From Bacillota bacterium (GTDB taxonomy: Bacteria > Bacillota > Clostridia > Lachnospirales > Lachnospiraceae): a DNA stretch of 64,000 nucleotides. The stretch covers positions 1-64,000 of the forward strand of contig JAEYPP010000083.1 of assembly GCA_023410575.1 (NCBI GenBank), read 5' to 3'. A model generated the notes under the pieces. It made no database searches. It was not told the origin of the DNA and saw only the letters and a program-made list of their open reading frames with translations. The position numbers and the translations under genes are program-made. Positions 52,891 through 62,077 of this stretch are shown here, one piece after another (positions within the stretch are counted from its first letter, which is position 1; every line of letters starts with the position of its first letter).

Positions 52891-53613
52891 TTACTCCTGT
52901 AGTGTGATAAAATCAATGAGTGGATAACCTTTTAGATGATTCTCCATAATCATTTTATTTAAATTAATCCAACTTCGGCACCGATCAAGAATAACTGCAT
53001 CACTCGTCACAACATTATCTAAGTTTTCTAAAACTGAGTCTACATTTGGAATTGTTTCCACCTGTACCTCATAATCAAATTCATCTAAAACTTCCAGAAT
53101 ATGTTGCTTTAATTTTCCTGAATTCGATATAGGTGAATCTAGGTAAAATACTACTCGATTTACTTTATTTATTTTTAAAATTTCTCCAATGAGTAAAATA
53201 GCAGTTTGGGTTTTATCAATTAGCCGATACGTTCCTCGAAGCCCAGCCAAATCACGGATTGCTCCATCCATACATCTAAGTAACAATGAATTCGACAAAG
53301 CAATTTCAAGCGTAATGATAGTATTGAACCCATCGATGTTTACCGTACTATTGATTGGAATTCTATCAATTTCTTTTTCTTTCCTTATCTCAATACAATG
53401 TTTTGAAGAAATAGCTCTATTTAAGGCTAATCTTTGTCGTTCTGATAAAAGATAATGATTACCAACAAAAACAGATGCACCTTTCATTTTATACCCCTGA
53501 TTTAGTAAATAACATAAGTCTTGTCCTGCCTTATACAGCTTTTTTACTGCTTCTTCACTGAATTCTTTTACATCTGATGGCATGTTGCCACGCTTTACAA
53601 TGTTAGGCGTCAT
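52891..53613 (-). CDS. DUF434/DUF5616 protein
   Basis: A 240-residue soluble protein of the DUF434 family (with the DUF5616 C-terminal part), found in clostridia and archaea. Typical segments are GYKMKGASVFVGNHYLLSER and the IDGFNTIITLEIALS block; the C-terminal half is alpha/beta with VVFYLDSPISNSGKLK and TSDAVILDR. Function unknown; the fold suggests nucleic-acid or nucleotide handling. The ribosome site is weak (TTGGATG), so a start ten codons downstream remains possible. Single gene. Confidence 0.65.
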   Translation of the reverse strand: MTPNIVKRGNMPSDVKEFSEEAVKKLYKAGQDLCYLLNQGYKMKGASVFVGNHYLLSERQRLALNRAISSKHCIEIRKEKEIDRIPINSTVNIDGFNTIITLEIALSNSLLLRCMDGAIRDLAGLRGTYRLIDKTQTAILLIGEILKINKVNRVVFYLDSPISNSGKLKQHILEVLDEFDYEVQVETIPNVDSVLENLDNVVTSDAVILDRCRSWINLNKMIMENHLKGYPLIDFITLQE

Positions 53614-53830
53614 TTTTCATCCAATCCTTCTATTTACGATGTTATTGATAAGCCTTTGGTATTAGTTTTAATGAATTCATAACAAAATCCTCTTTCTAAA
53701 ATTTGAGGTTTATTATGTTCATTAATATTGTTTCCATACATAAGCACCAAGCCTCTTTATTCGAAACTAATTTCTATGTATCTCTCCATAGTAGCTGAAT
53801 CCTTATTATAACCTTATATTTTCGTATATA
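53614..53830. other. Intergenic region upstream of the DUF434 gene
   Basis: AT-rich, no open frame or clear promoter; ends at the hcp terminator hairpin. Confidence 0.5.
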
Positions 53831-53880
53831 ACAAAGACTGAAAAGTAAACAAAGTAATAAGTTTACTCTTCAGTCTTTGT
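53831..53880 (-). terminator. Terminator of the Hcp gene
   Basis: 20-nt arms (53831-53850 and 53861-53880) pair with one mismatch, beginning 34 bp after the hcp stop codon. Confidence 0.7.
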
Positions 53881-53913
53881 GAATCAAAAAATTTTAGGAG
53901 AATTATATAAAGT

Positions 53914-55833
53914 TTATTTTAATTTACTTAAGATTTCATCTATGTCATAACCATGAACGAAACAAGCTTCTTCTAATGTTTCTGCCTGTGAGGCTGGACA
54001 TCCTAAGCAATGCATTCCCATAGCCATCAATACACTTGCATTATCTGGATTGGATTTTAGTACATCTCCAATGACTGTTGTTCTTGTAATTGCACTGCCT
54101 TGTGTATTGTTATCCACTTCTTCATGAAAGAACATTCGCATGTCATCTTCTACTGTGGAAATTCCACCGATTCCAAAGTTATCAACTAATACTTTTGCTA
54201 CGTTAGGAGAAAGAAAGGCAGGAAGAGTTGGTCCTAAGTGAATTTCTTTTACCCCTAGGTATAACAAGGATAAAAGTACGATAACTGCCTTTTGCTCATA
54301 CCAAGCTATATTATAGATAATTGGCAACTCATTGATATCAGCAAGACCAAAGACTTCTTTTAATTTTAGAGCAATTAGCGCTAAAGAGTAAGAATCATTA
54401 CACTGACCAGCATCTAACACTCTTGGAATTCCTCCGATATCTCCTAAATTAAGCTTATTATATTTATATTTTGCACATCCGGCAGTTAAAATTACGGTAT
54501 CCTTCGGAAGAGATTTAGCAAAATCAGTATAGTAATTACGTTTGGAAGATCTTCCGTCACAACCAGCCATAACAATAAATTTCTTGATTGCTCCAGATTT
54601 AACAGCATCAACGACAGCATCAGCTAATGCAAAAACTTGTTCATGCGCGAATCCACCAATAATTTCACCTGTTTCAATTTCTGTTGGAGCAGCACATGTC
54701 TTTGCAAGTTCAATAATCTCGGAGAAATCTTTCTTAGAACCTGCTTCCCCTTCAATATGCTTACAGCCTGCATATCCTGCTGCACCTGTAGTAAACATTC
54801 GATCTTTATAAGATTCTTTTGGAGGTACGATACAGTTTGTTGTCATTAAGATAGGTCCGTTAAAGGATTCAAACTCTTCTTTTTGCTTCCACCATGCATT
54901 ACCGTAATTACCTACTAAGTTTGGATATTTCTTTAGATTTGGGTAGTAATGTGCTGGTAACATTTCAGAATGAGTATATACATCAACACCAGTTCCCTGA
55001 GTCTGAATTAATAGCTGTTCTATATCTGCAAGATCATGACCTGAAACTAAAATACCTGGGTTCTTTCCAACACCTATATTTACCTTAGTAATCTCTGGAT
55101 TTCCATAAGTTGATGTATTTGCTGTATCAAGCAATGCCATACCAGACACACCAAACTTACCAGTTTCTAACGTTAATGCAACTAACTCATCTACAGTTAA
55201 TGAATCATCCATCAATTTCATTAATGATTCTTGCATAAATGCATCAATTTCTTCGTTGTCATAGCCTAATGCATTGGCATGTTTAGAATATGCAGAAAGT
55301 CCTTTTAAGCCGTAAGTAATCAATTCCCTTAAGGAACGAACATCTTCATTCTCGGTTGCTAGAACACCAACTTCCTTGGATTCTGCCTTATCTTTTAATA
55401 TAGCATTAACTTGTGAATTTGAGCTATTTCCATTAACAAACGTTTTAAGTCTGTTTAACATACCTGTCTTTTTCTCTTCGTCTATATCCCATGTTGCAGC
55501 TTCTGATAAATTTGCTTTATCTGATAACTGTTCCATTAGCTCATTCTTTATTGCTAAGGTTTCTTTTACCCTTGCATAGAATACCTCGTCATCAAAGTTT
55601 GCATTTGTAATTGTTGTAAACAAGTTTAATGTTACATAGTGATTTACATCTTTGGAAACTGTTTTACCCTCACTTCGTAATCGTGTTGTGATTTCTGACA
55701 ATCCTTTTGTAGCATAGATTAATAAATCCTGCATATTTGCTAAATCCGCGCTTTTACCGCATACCCCCACTTTCGTACAACCTTTGTTCCCTGCTGTTTC
55801 CTGACATTGCATACAAAACATTTCTTTGCTCAT
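53914..55833 (-). CDS. hcp: Hybrid cluster protein (hydroxylamine/NO reductase) fused to DUF1858
   Basis: A 639-residue Hcp. The N-terminal cluster ligands are C7, C10, C19 and C25 (MFCMQCQETAGNKGC..CGKS). Later Cys/His residues of the hybrid Fe-S-O cluster are in GHDLADIEQLL, TTNCIVPP, AGCDGRSSKRNYYTDFA, LTAGCAKYKYNKLN and AGQCNDSYS. The usual protein ends near residue 575; here ~60 more residues follow (VIGDVLKSNPDNASVLMAMG, then CLGCPASQAETLEEAC), a DUF1858 domain with a CxxC pair. Hcp removes nitric oxide or hydroxylamine in anaerobes. GAGAGGAG favours the ATG at 55833 over one ten codons upstream. A CRP/FNR-type palindrome lies upstream. Confidence 0.93.
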   Translation of the reverse strand: MSKEMFCMQCQETAGNKGCTKVGVCGKSADLANMQDLLIYATKGLSEITTRLRSEGKTVSKDVNHYVTLNLFTTITNANFDDEVFYARVKETLAIKNELMEQLSDKANLSEAATWDIDEEKKTGMLNRLKTFVNGNSSNSQVNAILKDKAESKEVGVLATENEDVRSLRELITYGLKGLSAYSKHANALGYDNEEIDAFMQESLMKLMDDSLTVDELVALTLETGKFGVSGMALLDTANTSTYGNPEITKVNIGVGKNPGILVSGHDLADIEQLLIQTQGTGVDVYTHSEMLPAHYYPNLKKYPNLVGNYGNAWWKQKEEFESFNGPILMTTNCIVPPKESYKDRMFTTGAAGYAGCKHIEGEAGSKKDFSEIIELAKTCAAPTEIETGEIIGGFAHEQVFALADAVVDAVKSGAIKKFIVMAGCDGRSSKRNYYTDFAKSLPKDTVILTAGCAKYKYNKLNLGDIGGIPRVLDAGQCNDSYSLALIALKLKEVFGLADINELPIIYNIAWYEQKAVIVLLSLLYLGVKEIHLGPTLPAFLSPNVAKVLVDNFGIGGISTVEDDMRMFFHEEVDNNTQGSAITRTTVIGDVLKSNPDNASVLMAMGMHCLGCPASQAETLEEACFVHGYDIDEILSKLK

Positions 55834-55894
55834 ATTCCTATCTCCTCTCAATTTATTAGACATTGCTATCTATTGTTTTCTTACTGATAACTGG

Positions 55895-55939
55895 ATTATA
55901 ACAGGAATTGAGTAAGAGTTTTGTAGCCATAGCTACAAA
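55895..55939 (-). promoter_or_regulatory. hcp promoter with CRP/FNR-type activator site at -41.5
   Basis: On the minus strand TATAAT (55895-55900) predicts a start near 55888. The palindrome TTGTAGCTATGGCTACAA (55921-55938; with one more pair on each side) has 7-8 nt arms and is centred 41.5 bp upstream of that start, the exact position of a class II CRP/FNR-family activator. The -35 is poor (CAAAAC), as such promoters need the activator. HcpR-type regulators of this family control hcp in anaerobes. Confidence 0.65.
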
Positions 55940-56022
55940 TTGTAATAATTTATACAATTTTTTCTTAGTTAATTTTACTTCGTTTACGATAACGAAACAG
56001 CATCAATACATTGTTTTACTTT

Positions 56023-56057
56023 TTACTTCTTACTTCTTACTTCTTACTTCTTACTTC
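56023..56057. repeat. 7-bp tandem repeat across a stop codon
   Basis: Five exact copies of TTACTTC. The stop codon of the Cys-rich gene (56051-56053) is inside the array, so unit gain or loss would change the C-terminal residues and stop position of that protein. Confidence 0.85.
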
Positions 56058-56428
56058 TTAACAAAATATACTTCTACTCTATGTTTACAGGTTACACGAT
56101 AAAACGTTAATACGTATCTATCTTGAAGCTCGATTACAACATGATCATCTGTAATTCTTTCACAATCCACCATAATATCCTGAATTCGATACCCATCATC
56201 TGCTTTAATTAGTAATGAAAAATCTTTTCCCTTTGTGACTTTTATATAACCACATGGACAAATTGTTCCACAGCCATAAGCCCAAGCATCTATCGTGATT
56301 CTCTCACTCTTCTTATTCTCACAACAATTTTGATTGCAACAGTAGCTATAACCACTATCTCTTTGCATTATATTTGATTGATTGCAGTAATTCATCTTTT
56401 TTCTAGCACAGCACTTACCTTTTCCCAC
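56051..56428 (-). CDS. Cys-rich protein with a single bacterial-repeat (Flg_new_2-like) domain
   Basis: A protein of 125 residues if started at the GTG at 56428 (AAGGGG six bases upstream); an earlier GTG at 56449 has no ribosome site. The N-terminal ~50 residues hold about nine cysteines (KCCARKKMNYC, YSYCCNQNCCEN). Residues about 50-125 match the beta-rich repeat of clostridial surface proteins, usually GGTISPSG-VTV-KG and Y-I-D-VDG; here the serines are cysteines (GCGTICPCGYIKVTKG) and the repeat ends VEVYFVKK. No signal peptide. Metal binding is plausible from the cysteines; the true role is unknown. Confidence 0.6.
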   Translation of the reverse strand: MGKGKCCARKKMNYCNQSNIMQRDSGYSYCCNQNCCENKKSERITIDAWAYGCGTICPCGYIKVTKGKDFSLLIKADDGYRIQDIMVDCERITDDHVVIELQDRYVLTFYRVTCKHRVEVYFVKK

Positions 56429-56551
56429 TGTTCGCCCCTTAGTAAACACGTTAATATATGATATTCTATCTAATAAAATTTGTCACTCTTGACTACCCTA
56501 CAATTTGTCTTACCGTTCTACTAACTGTTGCATCTTGCGGAGCCTTTTTAT

Positions 56552-56720
56552 AGGGTTGTTGCACTAGCTGAATATTGTATTGAAGGGTGATGGTATTTTT
56601 CGGAGAGCCTTACAAGTCCCCACACGCACTTTGTGGTGCTTGTGAGAGTAGTGCTACAGCGAAAATATACATCACTCTTCATTCTTTATTCATACTGCTC
56701 TTACTTAGTGCGACAGCCCC
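56552..56720. repeat. Dispersed palindromic element, copy B
   Basis: A 169-bp copy of element A in the opposite orientation: ends GGGTTGTTGCACTA and TAGTGCGACAGCCCC, arms GAAGGGTGATGGTAT / ATACATCACTCTTCATTC, and a central stem TACAAGTCCCCACACGC / GTGGTGCTTGTGAG. It differs at scattered, mostly compensated positions, so it has diverged while the pairing was kept. Located just past the 3' end of the next gene, before that gene's own terminator. Confidence 0.85.
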
Positions 56721-56730
56721 ATAAAAAAAG

Positions 56731-56764
56731 CTCCTTACTTAGGTATATATAACCTAAAAAGGAG
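56731..56764 (-). terminator. Terminator of the binding-module protein gene
   Basis: CTCCTT/AAGGAG and TTAGGT/ACCTAA pairs in one stem, flanked by A7 and T6 so that it works on the minus strand, 25 bp after the stop. Confidence 0.8.
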
Positions 56765-56789
56765 TTTTTTCATTAATTGCTATAAAACA

Positions 56790-58292
56790 TTAACCTATCT
56801 TCCTAATCTTTAAATTATCCACATAAAGATCCGATTTTCCATCCGTTTCAACATATACTTTTAATTTTTGTAGGTCAGATGGAAGTTTAATGACTGCCTT
56901 AATTGTTTTATACTGACCAGGAGCAGAGGTTGTAGTGATATAGTTTGGCCATTGATTTGCAATGTCACCTGATATCTTAATCTGAGAATCATACGTCTTA
57001 ACATCCACAGAGATTTCTATCTCCTTTCCGAGATAAGAAGAGACATCAAATGCAATTCCCATATAGTTTTCGGTACGATTTTTTAAAACGACTGCATGAT
57101 TACCGATAGCACCATCTGAAACTACACTTAGTGTACCAGCGCCCTCCCATCTAGGAGCAAACACATTCGATACCGTTGCAGTTTCACAATTCTCAATAAA
57201 GTCTTCTACTTTTATTTTTACATTAACATTATCAATGTAGATATCATCTGTCTTTGAAGAGGTTTCAAAATATAGATTGATAACCTTTTGATCTGTCGGA
57301 ACTTTATAAGTAGCCTTAATTTGCTTCCAATTACCATCGGATGTATTTACTACCGCTAGATTTGGCCATACTTTATCAATATCTGCAGATAGCCTAGCTT
57401 CTGGTGCTGTAGTCTTAATCCAAGCACTAATATCAATTGTTTGACCAGCAAATCTTGTTACATCAAAACTTATACCATTATAAGCAGCAGTTCTTCCTGT
57501 AATACGTAATGCATATTTTCCTTCAAAAACAACTGAATTCTGGATTGATAATGAACCATCAATACGCTTAAAAAATCCTTCCGACTCTGGTGTCGCCCCA
57601 ATTTGTTCAAAGGTAGCATTGATAGGATTTAGATTTGTTTTCGGCGGTGTTGGTAATTTTGCTCCTACAACTTCAATTTCTATATCATCAATGATATAAG
57701 GTACTCCTTTTGGTCCTTCAAAATAAATGGTATATTTGTTCTTTCCTGTTGGCACATCGAACTTCATACATTTTAGAGAAGCAGCCTTCTTCCCTTTTGT
57801 AGTTACTTTAGCTACTTGTTTATATTCATTATCACCCATCTTTAAGGTAGCAGCAAATGTAACCTTATCATTTTTCTTACCATTCTTTAGCCATTGACCT
57901 GCTATTCCATTCTGTTTTTTACCTAATTTCTTCTCATCAACAATCGAAATTTTTGCTTTTACAGAAATCGTACAACCTGCAAATGCATCTAGATTATATG
58001 AATAACCATAATAATTTTCTTTACGGTTACTAACCATAAGCGCCTTATTATTTTTTCCATTTTCTACAATCGTAAGAGTGGGATTTCCAAATACACTACC
58101 CTTTAAAGAACCTGTATCTTTCGAATCATTAAAATTCTCTTTCACATTAGTAATCGTAGTAGCAGCTTTTGCAACCGTTGGCTTTAATGACTGTATTCCA
58201 AAACAGCCTCCAAGCACTGCAATACTCAAAGATACAGCGATCAAACATTTCATGTACTTTTGTATTACTGTCTTCTTTCTTTCTAATCCCAT
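56790..58292 (-). CDS. Secreted protein of three carbohydrate-binding modules, no catalytic domain
   Basis: A 500-residue exported protein: signal peptide (about 1-43, ending VAKAA), then three beta-sandwich modules (about 46-213, 224-365 and 370-500), each ending in the YIDDIEIEV / YIDNVNVKI / YVDNLKIRK motif of CBM4_9/CBM22-type modules. All three are close relatives of modules 2, 3 and 5 of the adjacent xylanase, for example VFAPRWEGAGTLSVV compared with VFSPRWGGAGTLSII. It seems to have arisen from a xylanase gene that lost GH10 and two modules. It probably binds xylan or cellulose and may loosen the substrate or anchor cells. AAAGGAG precedes the ATG. Confidence 0.85.
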   Translation of the reverse strand: MGLERKKTVIQKYMKCLIAVSLSIAVLGGCFGIQSLKPTVAKAATTITNVKENFNDSKDTGSLKGSVFGNPTLTIVENGKNNKALMVSNRKENYYGYSYNLDAFAGCTISVKAKISIVDEKKLGKKQNGIAGQWLKNGKKNDKVTFAATLKMGDNEYKQVAKVTTKGKKAASLKCMKFDVPTGKNKYTIYFEGPKGVPYIIDDIEIEVVGAKLPTPPKTNLNPINATFEQIGATPESEGFFKRIDGSLSIQNSVVFEGKYALRITGRTAAYNGISFDVTRFAGQTIDISAWIKTTAPEARLSADIDKVWPNLAVVNTSDGNWKQIKATYKVPTDQKVINLYFETSSKTDDIYIDNVNVKIKVEDFIENCETATVSNVFAPRWEGAGTLSVVSDGAIGNHAVVLKNRTENYMGIAFDVSSYLGKEIEISVDVKTYDSQIKISGDIANQWPNYITTTSAPGQYKTIKAVIKLPSDLQKLKVYVETDGKSDLYVDNLKIRKIG

Positions 58293-58357
58293 CTTTCTTC
58301 TCCTTTAAAATTACTACGCTTAGATTTGCTATCAATGCGAATCTTTACGTTGCGTAA

Positions 58358-58388
58358 TTTACTATAAATATATGTTACTTATAGTAAA
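58358..58388. promoter_or_regulatory. Spaced palindrome upstream of the binding-module gene
   Basis: TTTACTATAA (58358-58367) and TTATAGTAAA (58379-58388) form perfect 10-bp arms 11 bp apart, 66 bp before the start. Two TTGACA sequences on the minus strand (58398-58403, 58409-58414) lie just upstream, so the palindrome would overlap the core promoter, as expected for a repressor site. Confidence 0.5.
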
Positions 58389-58528
58389 ACATAAGTATGT
58401 CAATACGATGTCAAATAATACATTTATTTCCATATTATTATTTATAAGGAGCTGTTAAATTAAGGATAATAAATACAAGAAAAAAATTGTTATTACAACA
58501 ACTTAAAGATCAAAAGTATGTTCAAAAA

Positions 58529-58561
58529 GGTGCTATCGCTTTACGATTGTGCGACAGCACC
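58529..58561 (-). terminator. Terminator of the xylanase gene
   Basis: GGTGCTGTCGC and GCGATAGCACC pair on the minus strand with one mismatch and are followed by TTTTT (58524-58528), 33 bp after the xylanase stop. Confidence 0.85.
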
Positions 58562-58594
58562 TCTCTTTTGATTTCAATTATTTTTACAAGAATT

Positions 58595-61500
58595 TTACTT
58601 CATAACTCTCTTAATGCTTAAGTTATCTATGTAAAGATCAGATTTTCCATCTGTTTCTACATATAACCTTAATGTTTGTACATCAGATGGTAACTTAACT
58701 ACTGCTTTTATTGTCTTGTACTTGCCTGGAGTTGATGCTACACTCGCATAATTTGGCCATAGGTCTTGAATATCACCTGTAACCTTAATCTCAGAATCAC
58801 TTGTCTTGATATCCATAGAAATCTCAACTTCCATTCCAAGATAAGCAGAAACATCAAAAGCGATACCCATATAATTTTCAGTACGATCCTTTAAAACTGC
58901 CACATGATTACCTGCTACACCATCTTCGATAATACTTAATGTACCAGCACCACCCCATCTTGGAGAAAATACGTTAGCTGCAGATGCAGTTTCACAATCC
59001 TCTACAAAATCAGCAATTGTAACACTGATATCATCTACATAAAAATCTGCTTTGCCATCAGTTTCAATGTACATATGAGCAGAAGTTAACTGGTTTGAAA
59101 TAGGATATGTAGCTGTGATCTCTGTCCATTTTCCATCTGCTTTTACTTCAGTAAGTTGTACTGGTTCTGAACCATCAAATCCTAAACGGATTAAGGAATC
59201 AGTTGTCTTAACATAAGCTTTTACATTTACGGTATACCCAATATACTTGCTAACATCAAACTTCATGTTTGCATCGGTTTCAGCACGTTTAACTAAGAAG
59301 GAATGACCTTTTTCATTACGGCTATCAACATCTGTAATACCTGCAAAGGAAGGTACGTGTCCTACACCTCTTGCAGCTGCTATCGTAGTAGTTTCTTCAA
59401 AGCCCTCATCTAAACCTTTTAGTTTTACACTAACATTATCAATATAAATATCATCTGTCTTCGTGGAAGCTTCAAAGTAAAGACTTAATGATGTCATATC
59501 AGATGGAATTTTATAAGTAGCCTTTAGCTGTTTCCATTTACCATCAGAAGTATCAGCTACTGCAAGGTTTGGCCATACTCCATTAATATCAGCGGAAAGT
59601 TTCGCCTCAGGTGCTGCTGTCTTAATCCATGCACTAACCTCAATGGTTTGACCAATGAATCTAGATACATCAAAACTTATACCATGCCAAGAGTCTTTTC
59701 TTCCTGTATCAACTAGAGCAAATTTTCCATCGTATACTACATCACTCTGGATTGATAAGGATCCATCTCCACGTAAGAAGAAGCCTTCGGATTCTGCCGT
59801 TGCGCCTTCTTTTTCAAATGTCGCATCCATATCCTTAAAATCTGGTGCAACATATGCTGGTGCTGGAAGTTCAACGCCATTCATTACTCCTGCTATACCA
59901 TCAAATGCTAACTTTTTGCTTAGATCACCATTAAATATAAGTGGGCTAGTTTCTTTCTTCCATGAGTTATCATCAGTTAATCCCCAGATGGTAACGCTAG
60001 TTAAATTAGCACCTTCTCTATTTGCCTGATATAATGCCTTGAAGAAATCATTATAGAATTTACCTTGATAATATTCTGCATTAACACCAGTTGTTGTCTG
60101 TGCTACATCAAGTTCTGTAATATGTACTTCACCAACTGCCTTACTATATCTTTTCAGTGCAGTAATAAATGTTGAAATATCGGTATTATCACTTAGATGA
60201 CCTTGCATACCAATACCGTCAATTAAGCCTTCTGCTAACATGTTATGTCCAGCAAAATCAGTTGTTGTCATCTTAATGATTGCGTCACATTTAACTTCCA
60301 TGAACTCGTTATAATCATTGTAGAAAAGACCTGGTTGGATTTTTTTAAGTTGCTTTGCATTATTTACATCTACATTATATTTTGATGCATATTGAACTGA
60401 ATACTTGTTTACCGCTTCTTTCGAATACTTAAATGCATAGTAAACAAAATCAGGTCCTATTGTCCTATACCAATAACTATCTCTTAGGTTATACTCATTC
60501 ATGCCTGGTTCAACTGCCTCATTTACAACGTCCCATGCATAAATAACGTCAGCGTAACCATTCTTGTACATATACTTCATTGTATCATCAATATAGCTCT
60601 CTAAACGTTTTAACATAACTTCACGGCTTACAAGACAACTATCATCAAGAGTTTCCCCATTTGTTTTAACTGGTGTATAATCCTTACAGAAAATAGCATC
60701 TGGACATTGGCTATGCCATACAAGTGTATGACCTCTTACTGGAATCTTATTAAGTTTCGCCCAGTCCAACATCTCTTTCGCTGCAGGATTAACTACATAT
60801 GGTAAAAATGTTTCTGTTGCTCTCTTAGAACTATATCCCATATTATAATCAGGTTTTAGTTCATTACCAAATGTAATGCTATTAAACTGACGTTTTATCA
60901 GCTTTTCTTTCGCTGGATTACCTATTTCACTTAATTGATTGTTCCAATGACTGATTGCCTCGCAAGCAACACCCATCTTAAATTCATTTCTATAAAGATT
61001 CTTTAATACTGGATAGCTTGTAACATCAGCATAGTTAATTGTAGTTGCTGGATCGGAATAATCACCTATAACTTTGATTTTGATATCATCAATCCGATAA
61101 GTAATATCCTTTGGTCCTTCAAAGTAAAGAAAATAGCTATTTGCGCCTGCTGGTACAGTATACTCTTTGCACTTTAAAGTACTATATGCATTTCCTTTTG
61201 TTGTTACAGATGCAAGCTGATTATATTGGTCATCTCCTACTTTTAATGTTGCATTAAAAGTATTCTTAGCTTCTTTTTTTACACCAACTGCTGCAATCTT
61301 AGCTTCAACAGAAATCTTATTGCCTGCAAAAGCTTTAAGATTATATGCATAACCAAAGTAATTCTCAGTACGATTACTTACCTGTAATGCTTTATTTTTC
61401 GCAGTTCTTTTTACAATCGTAAGCTTTGGATTACCAAATACACTTCCAGTCAAAGTGCTTGTCTTTGCATTATTAAAGTTTTCTTCAATGGATACTGACT

Positions 61501-62077
61501 TTATAGTACTACGAATGCTTACATTATCCAAGTAGAAAGGAGTCGTCGTCTGCTTACTGTTATCATCTGTTTTACATGTTCCAAAATACAACGTTGCCGC
61601 AGCACCAGCTGGAATCGTATAAGTTGTACTTAATTCAACGTATTTTCCCTTCTTTAATGGAGTGTTACAAATCCAATTGTATTCGTCTTTTCCGTTAATT
61701 GTAGTTTTTAAGCATGCAACTCCATTTAAATTATTAGCATCAACTCTCATAAATGTACTAAATTCAATCGTTTGTCCCTGGAATGCGCTTATATCATAAC
61801 TATAACTATTCCAATCCTGTTGACGATTGGATACATATAATGCTTTCTTACCCTTATATGCTTTGCTTGTTAATTGGGACTTAATATCACCCATAGGTGC
61901 TCCAACACTTTTATCTGTTTCAAAATCTTCAAAAATAGCATCTGTTGCAGCTTTAGCAGTTACTGGTTGAGATGATTGTACACCAAAACAACATCCAATC
62001 ATTGCAAAACTCAACGATACAGCAAGCGAACGTTTCACATGCTTAAAAAACGTCGGTTTTCTTTTTACTAATCCCAT
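58595..62077 (-). CDS. Secreted GH10 endo-xylanase with five binding modules
   Basis: A 1160-residue exported xylanase (ATG at 62077, AAGGAG). Counting from the in-frame codon one earlier: signal peptide 1-45 (TAKAA), two N-terminal CBM22/CBM4_9-type modules (about 47-192 and 196-340), GH10 (about 350-738), then three modules (about 750-888, 893-1022, 1025-1161). GH10 carries the acid/base Glu521 in WDVVNEAVEPG and the nucleophile Glu656 in HITELDVAQ, plus RGHTLVWHSQCP. It cuts internal beta-1,4-xylosidic bonds. There is no SLH or dockerin domain, so it is free or held by binding modules. It lies next to the module-only paralogue. Confidence 0.95.
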   Translation of the reverse strand: MGLVKRKPTFFKHVKRSLAVSLSFAMIGCCFGVQSSQPVTAKAATDAIFEDFETDKSVGAPMGDIKSQLTSKAYKGKKALYVSNRQQDWNSYSYDISAFQGQTIEFSTFMRVDANNLNGVACLKTTINGKDEYNWICNTPLKKGKYVELSTTYTIPAGAAATLYFGTCKTDDNSKQTTTPFYLDNVSIRSTIKSVSIEENFNNAKTSTLTGSVFGNPKLTIVKRTAKNKALQVSNRTENYFGYAYNLKAFAGNKISVEAKIAAVGVKKEAKNTFNATLKVGDDQYNQLASVTTKGNAYSTLKCKEYTVPAGANSYFLYFEGPKDITYRIDDIKIKVIGDYSDPATTINYADVTSYPVLKNLYRNEFKMGVACEAISHWNNQLSEIGNPAKEKLIKRQFNSITFGNELKPDYNMGYSSKRATETFLPYVVNPAAKEMLDWAKLNKIPVRGHTLVWHSQCPDAIFCKDYTPVKTNGETLDDSCLVSREVMLKRLESYIDDTMKYMYKNGYADVIYAWDVVNEAVEPGMNEYNLRDSYWYRTIGPDFVYYAFKYSKEAVNKYSVQYASKYNVDVNNAKQLKKIQPGLFYNDYNEFMEVKCDAIIKMTTTDFAGHNMLAEGLIDGIGMQGHLSDNTDISTFITALKRYSKAVGEVHITELDVAQTTTGVNAEYYQGKFYNDFFKALYQANREGANLTSVTIWGLTDDNSWKKETSPLIFNGDLSKKLAFDGIAGVMNGVELPAPAYVAPDFKDMDATFEKEGATAESEGFFLRGDGSLSIQSDVVYDGKFALVDTGRKDSWHGISFDVSRFIGQTIEVSAWIKTAAPEAKLSADINGVWPNLAVADTSDGKWKQLKATYKIPSDMTSLSLYFEASTKTDDIYIDNVSVKLKGLDEGFEETTTIAAARGVGHVPSFAGITDVDSRNEKGHSFLVKRAETDANMKFDVSKYIGYTVNVKAYVKTTDSLIRLGFDGSEPVQLTEVKADGKWTEITATYPISNQLTSAHMYIETDGKADFYVDDISVTIADFVEDCETASAANVFSPRWGGAGTLSIIEDGVAGNHVAVLKDRTENYMGIAFDVSAYLGMEVEISMDIKTSDSEIKVTGDIQDLWPNYASVASTPGKYKTIKAVVKLPSDVQTLRLYVETDGKSDLYIDNLSIKRVMK

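Noticed and set aside
55908..56102. 64-codon plus-strand frame
   Set aside because: Created by the 7-bp repeat and low-complexity sequence; overlaps the hcp activator site and the end of the Cys-rich gene.
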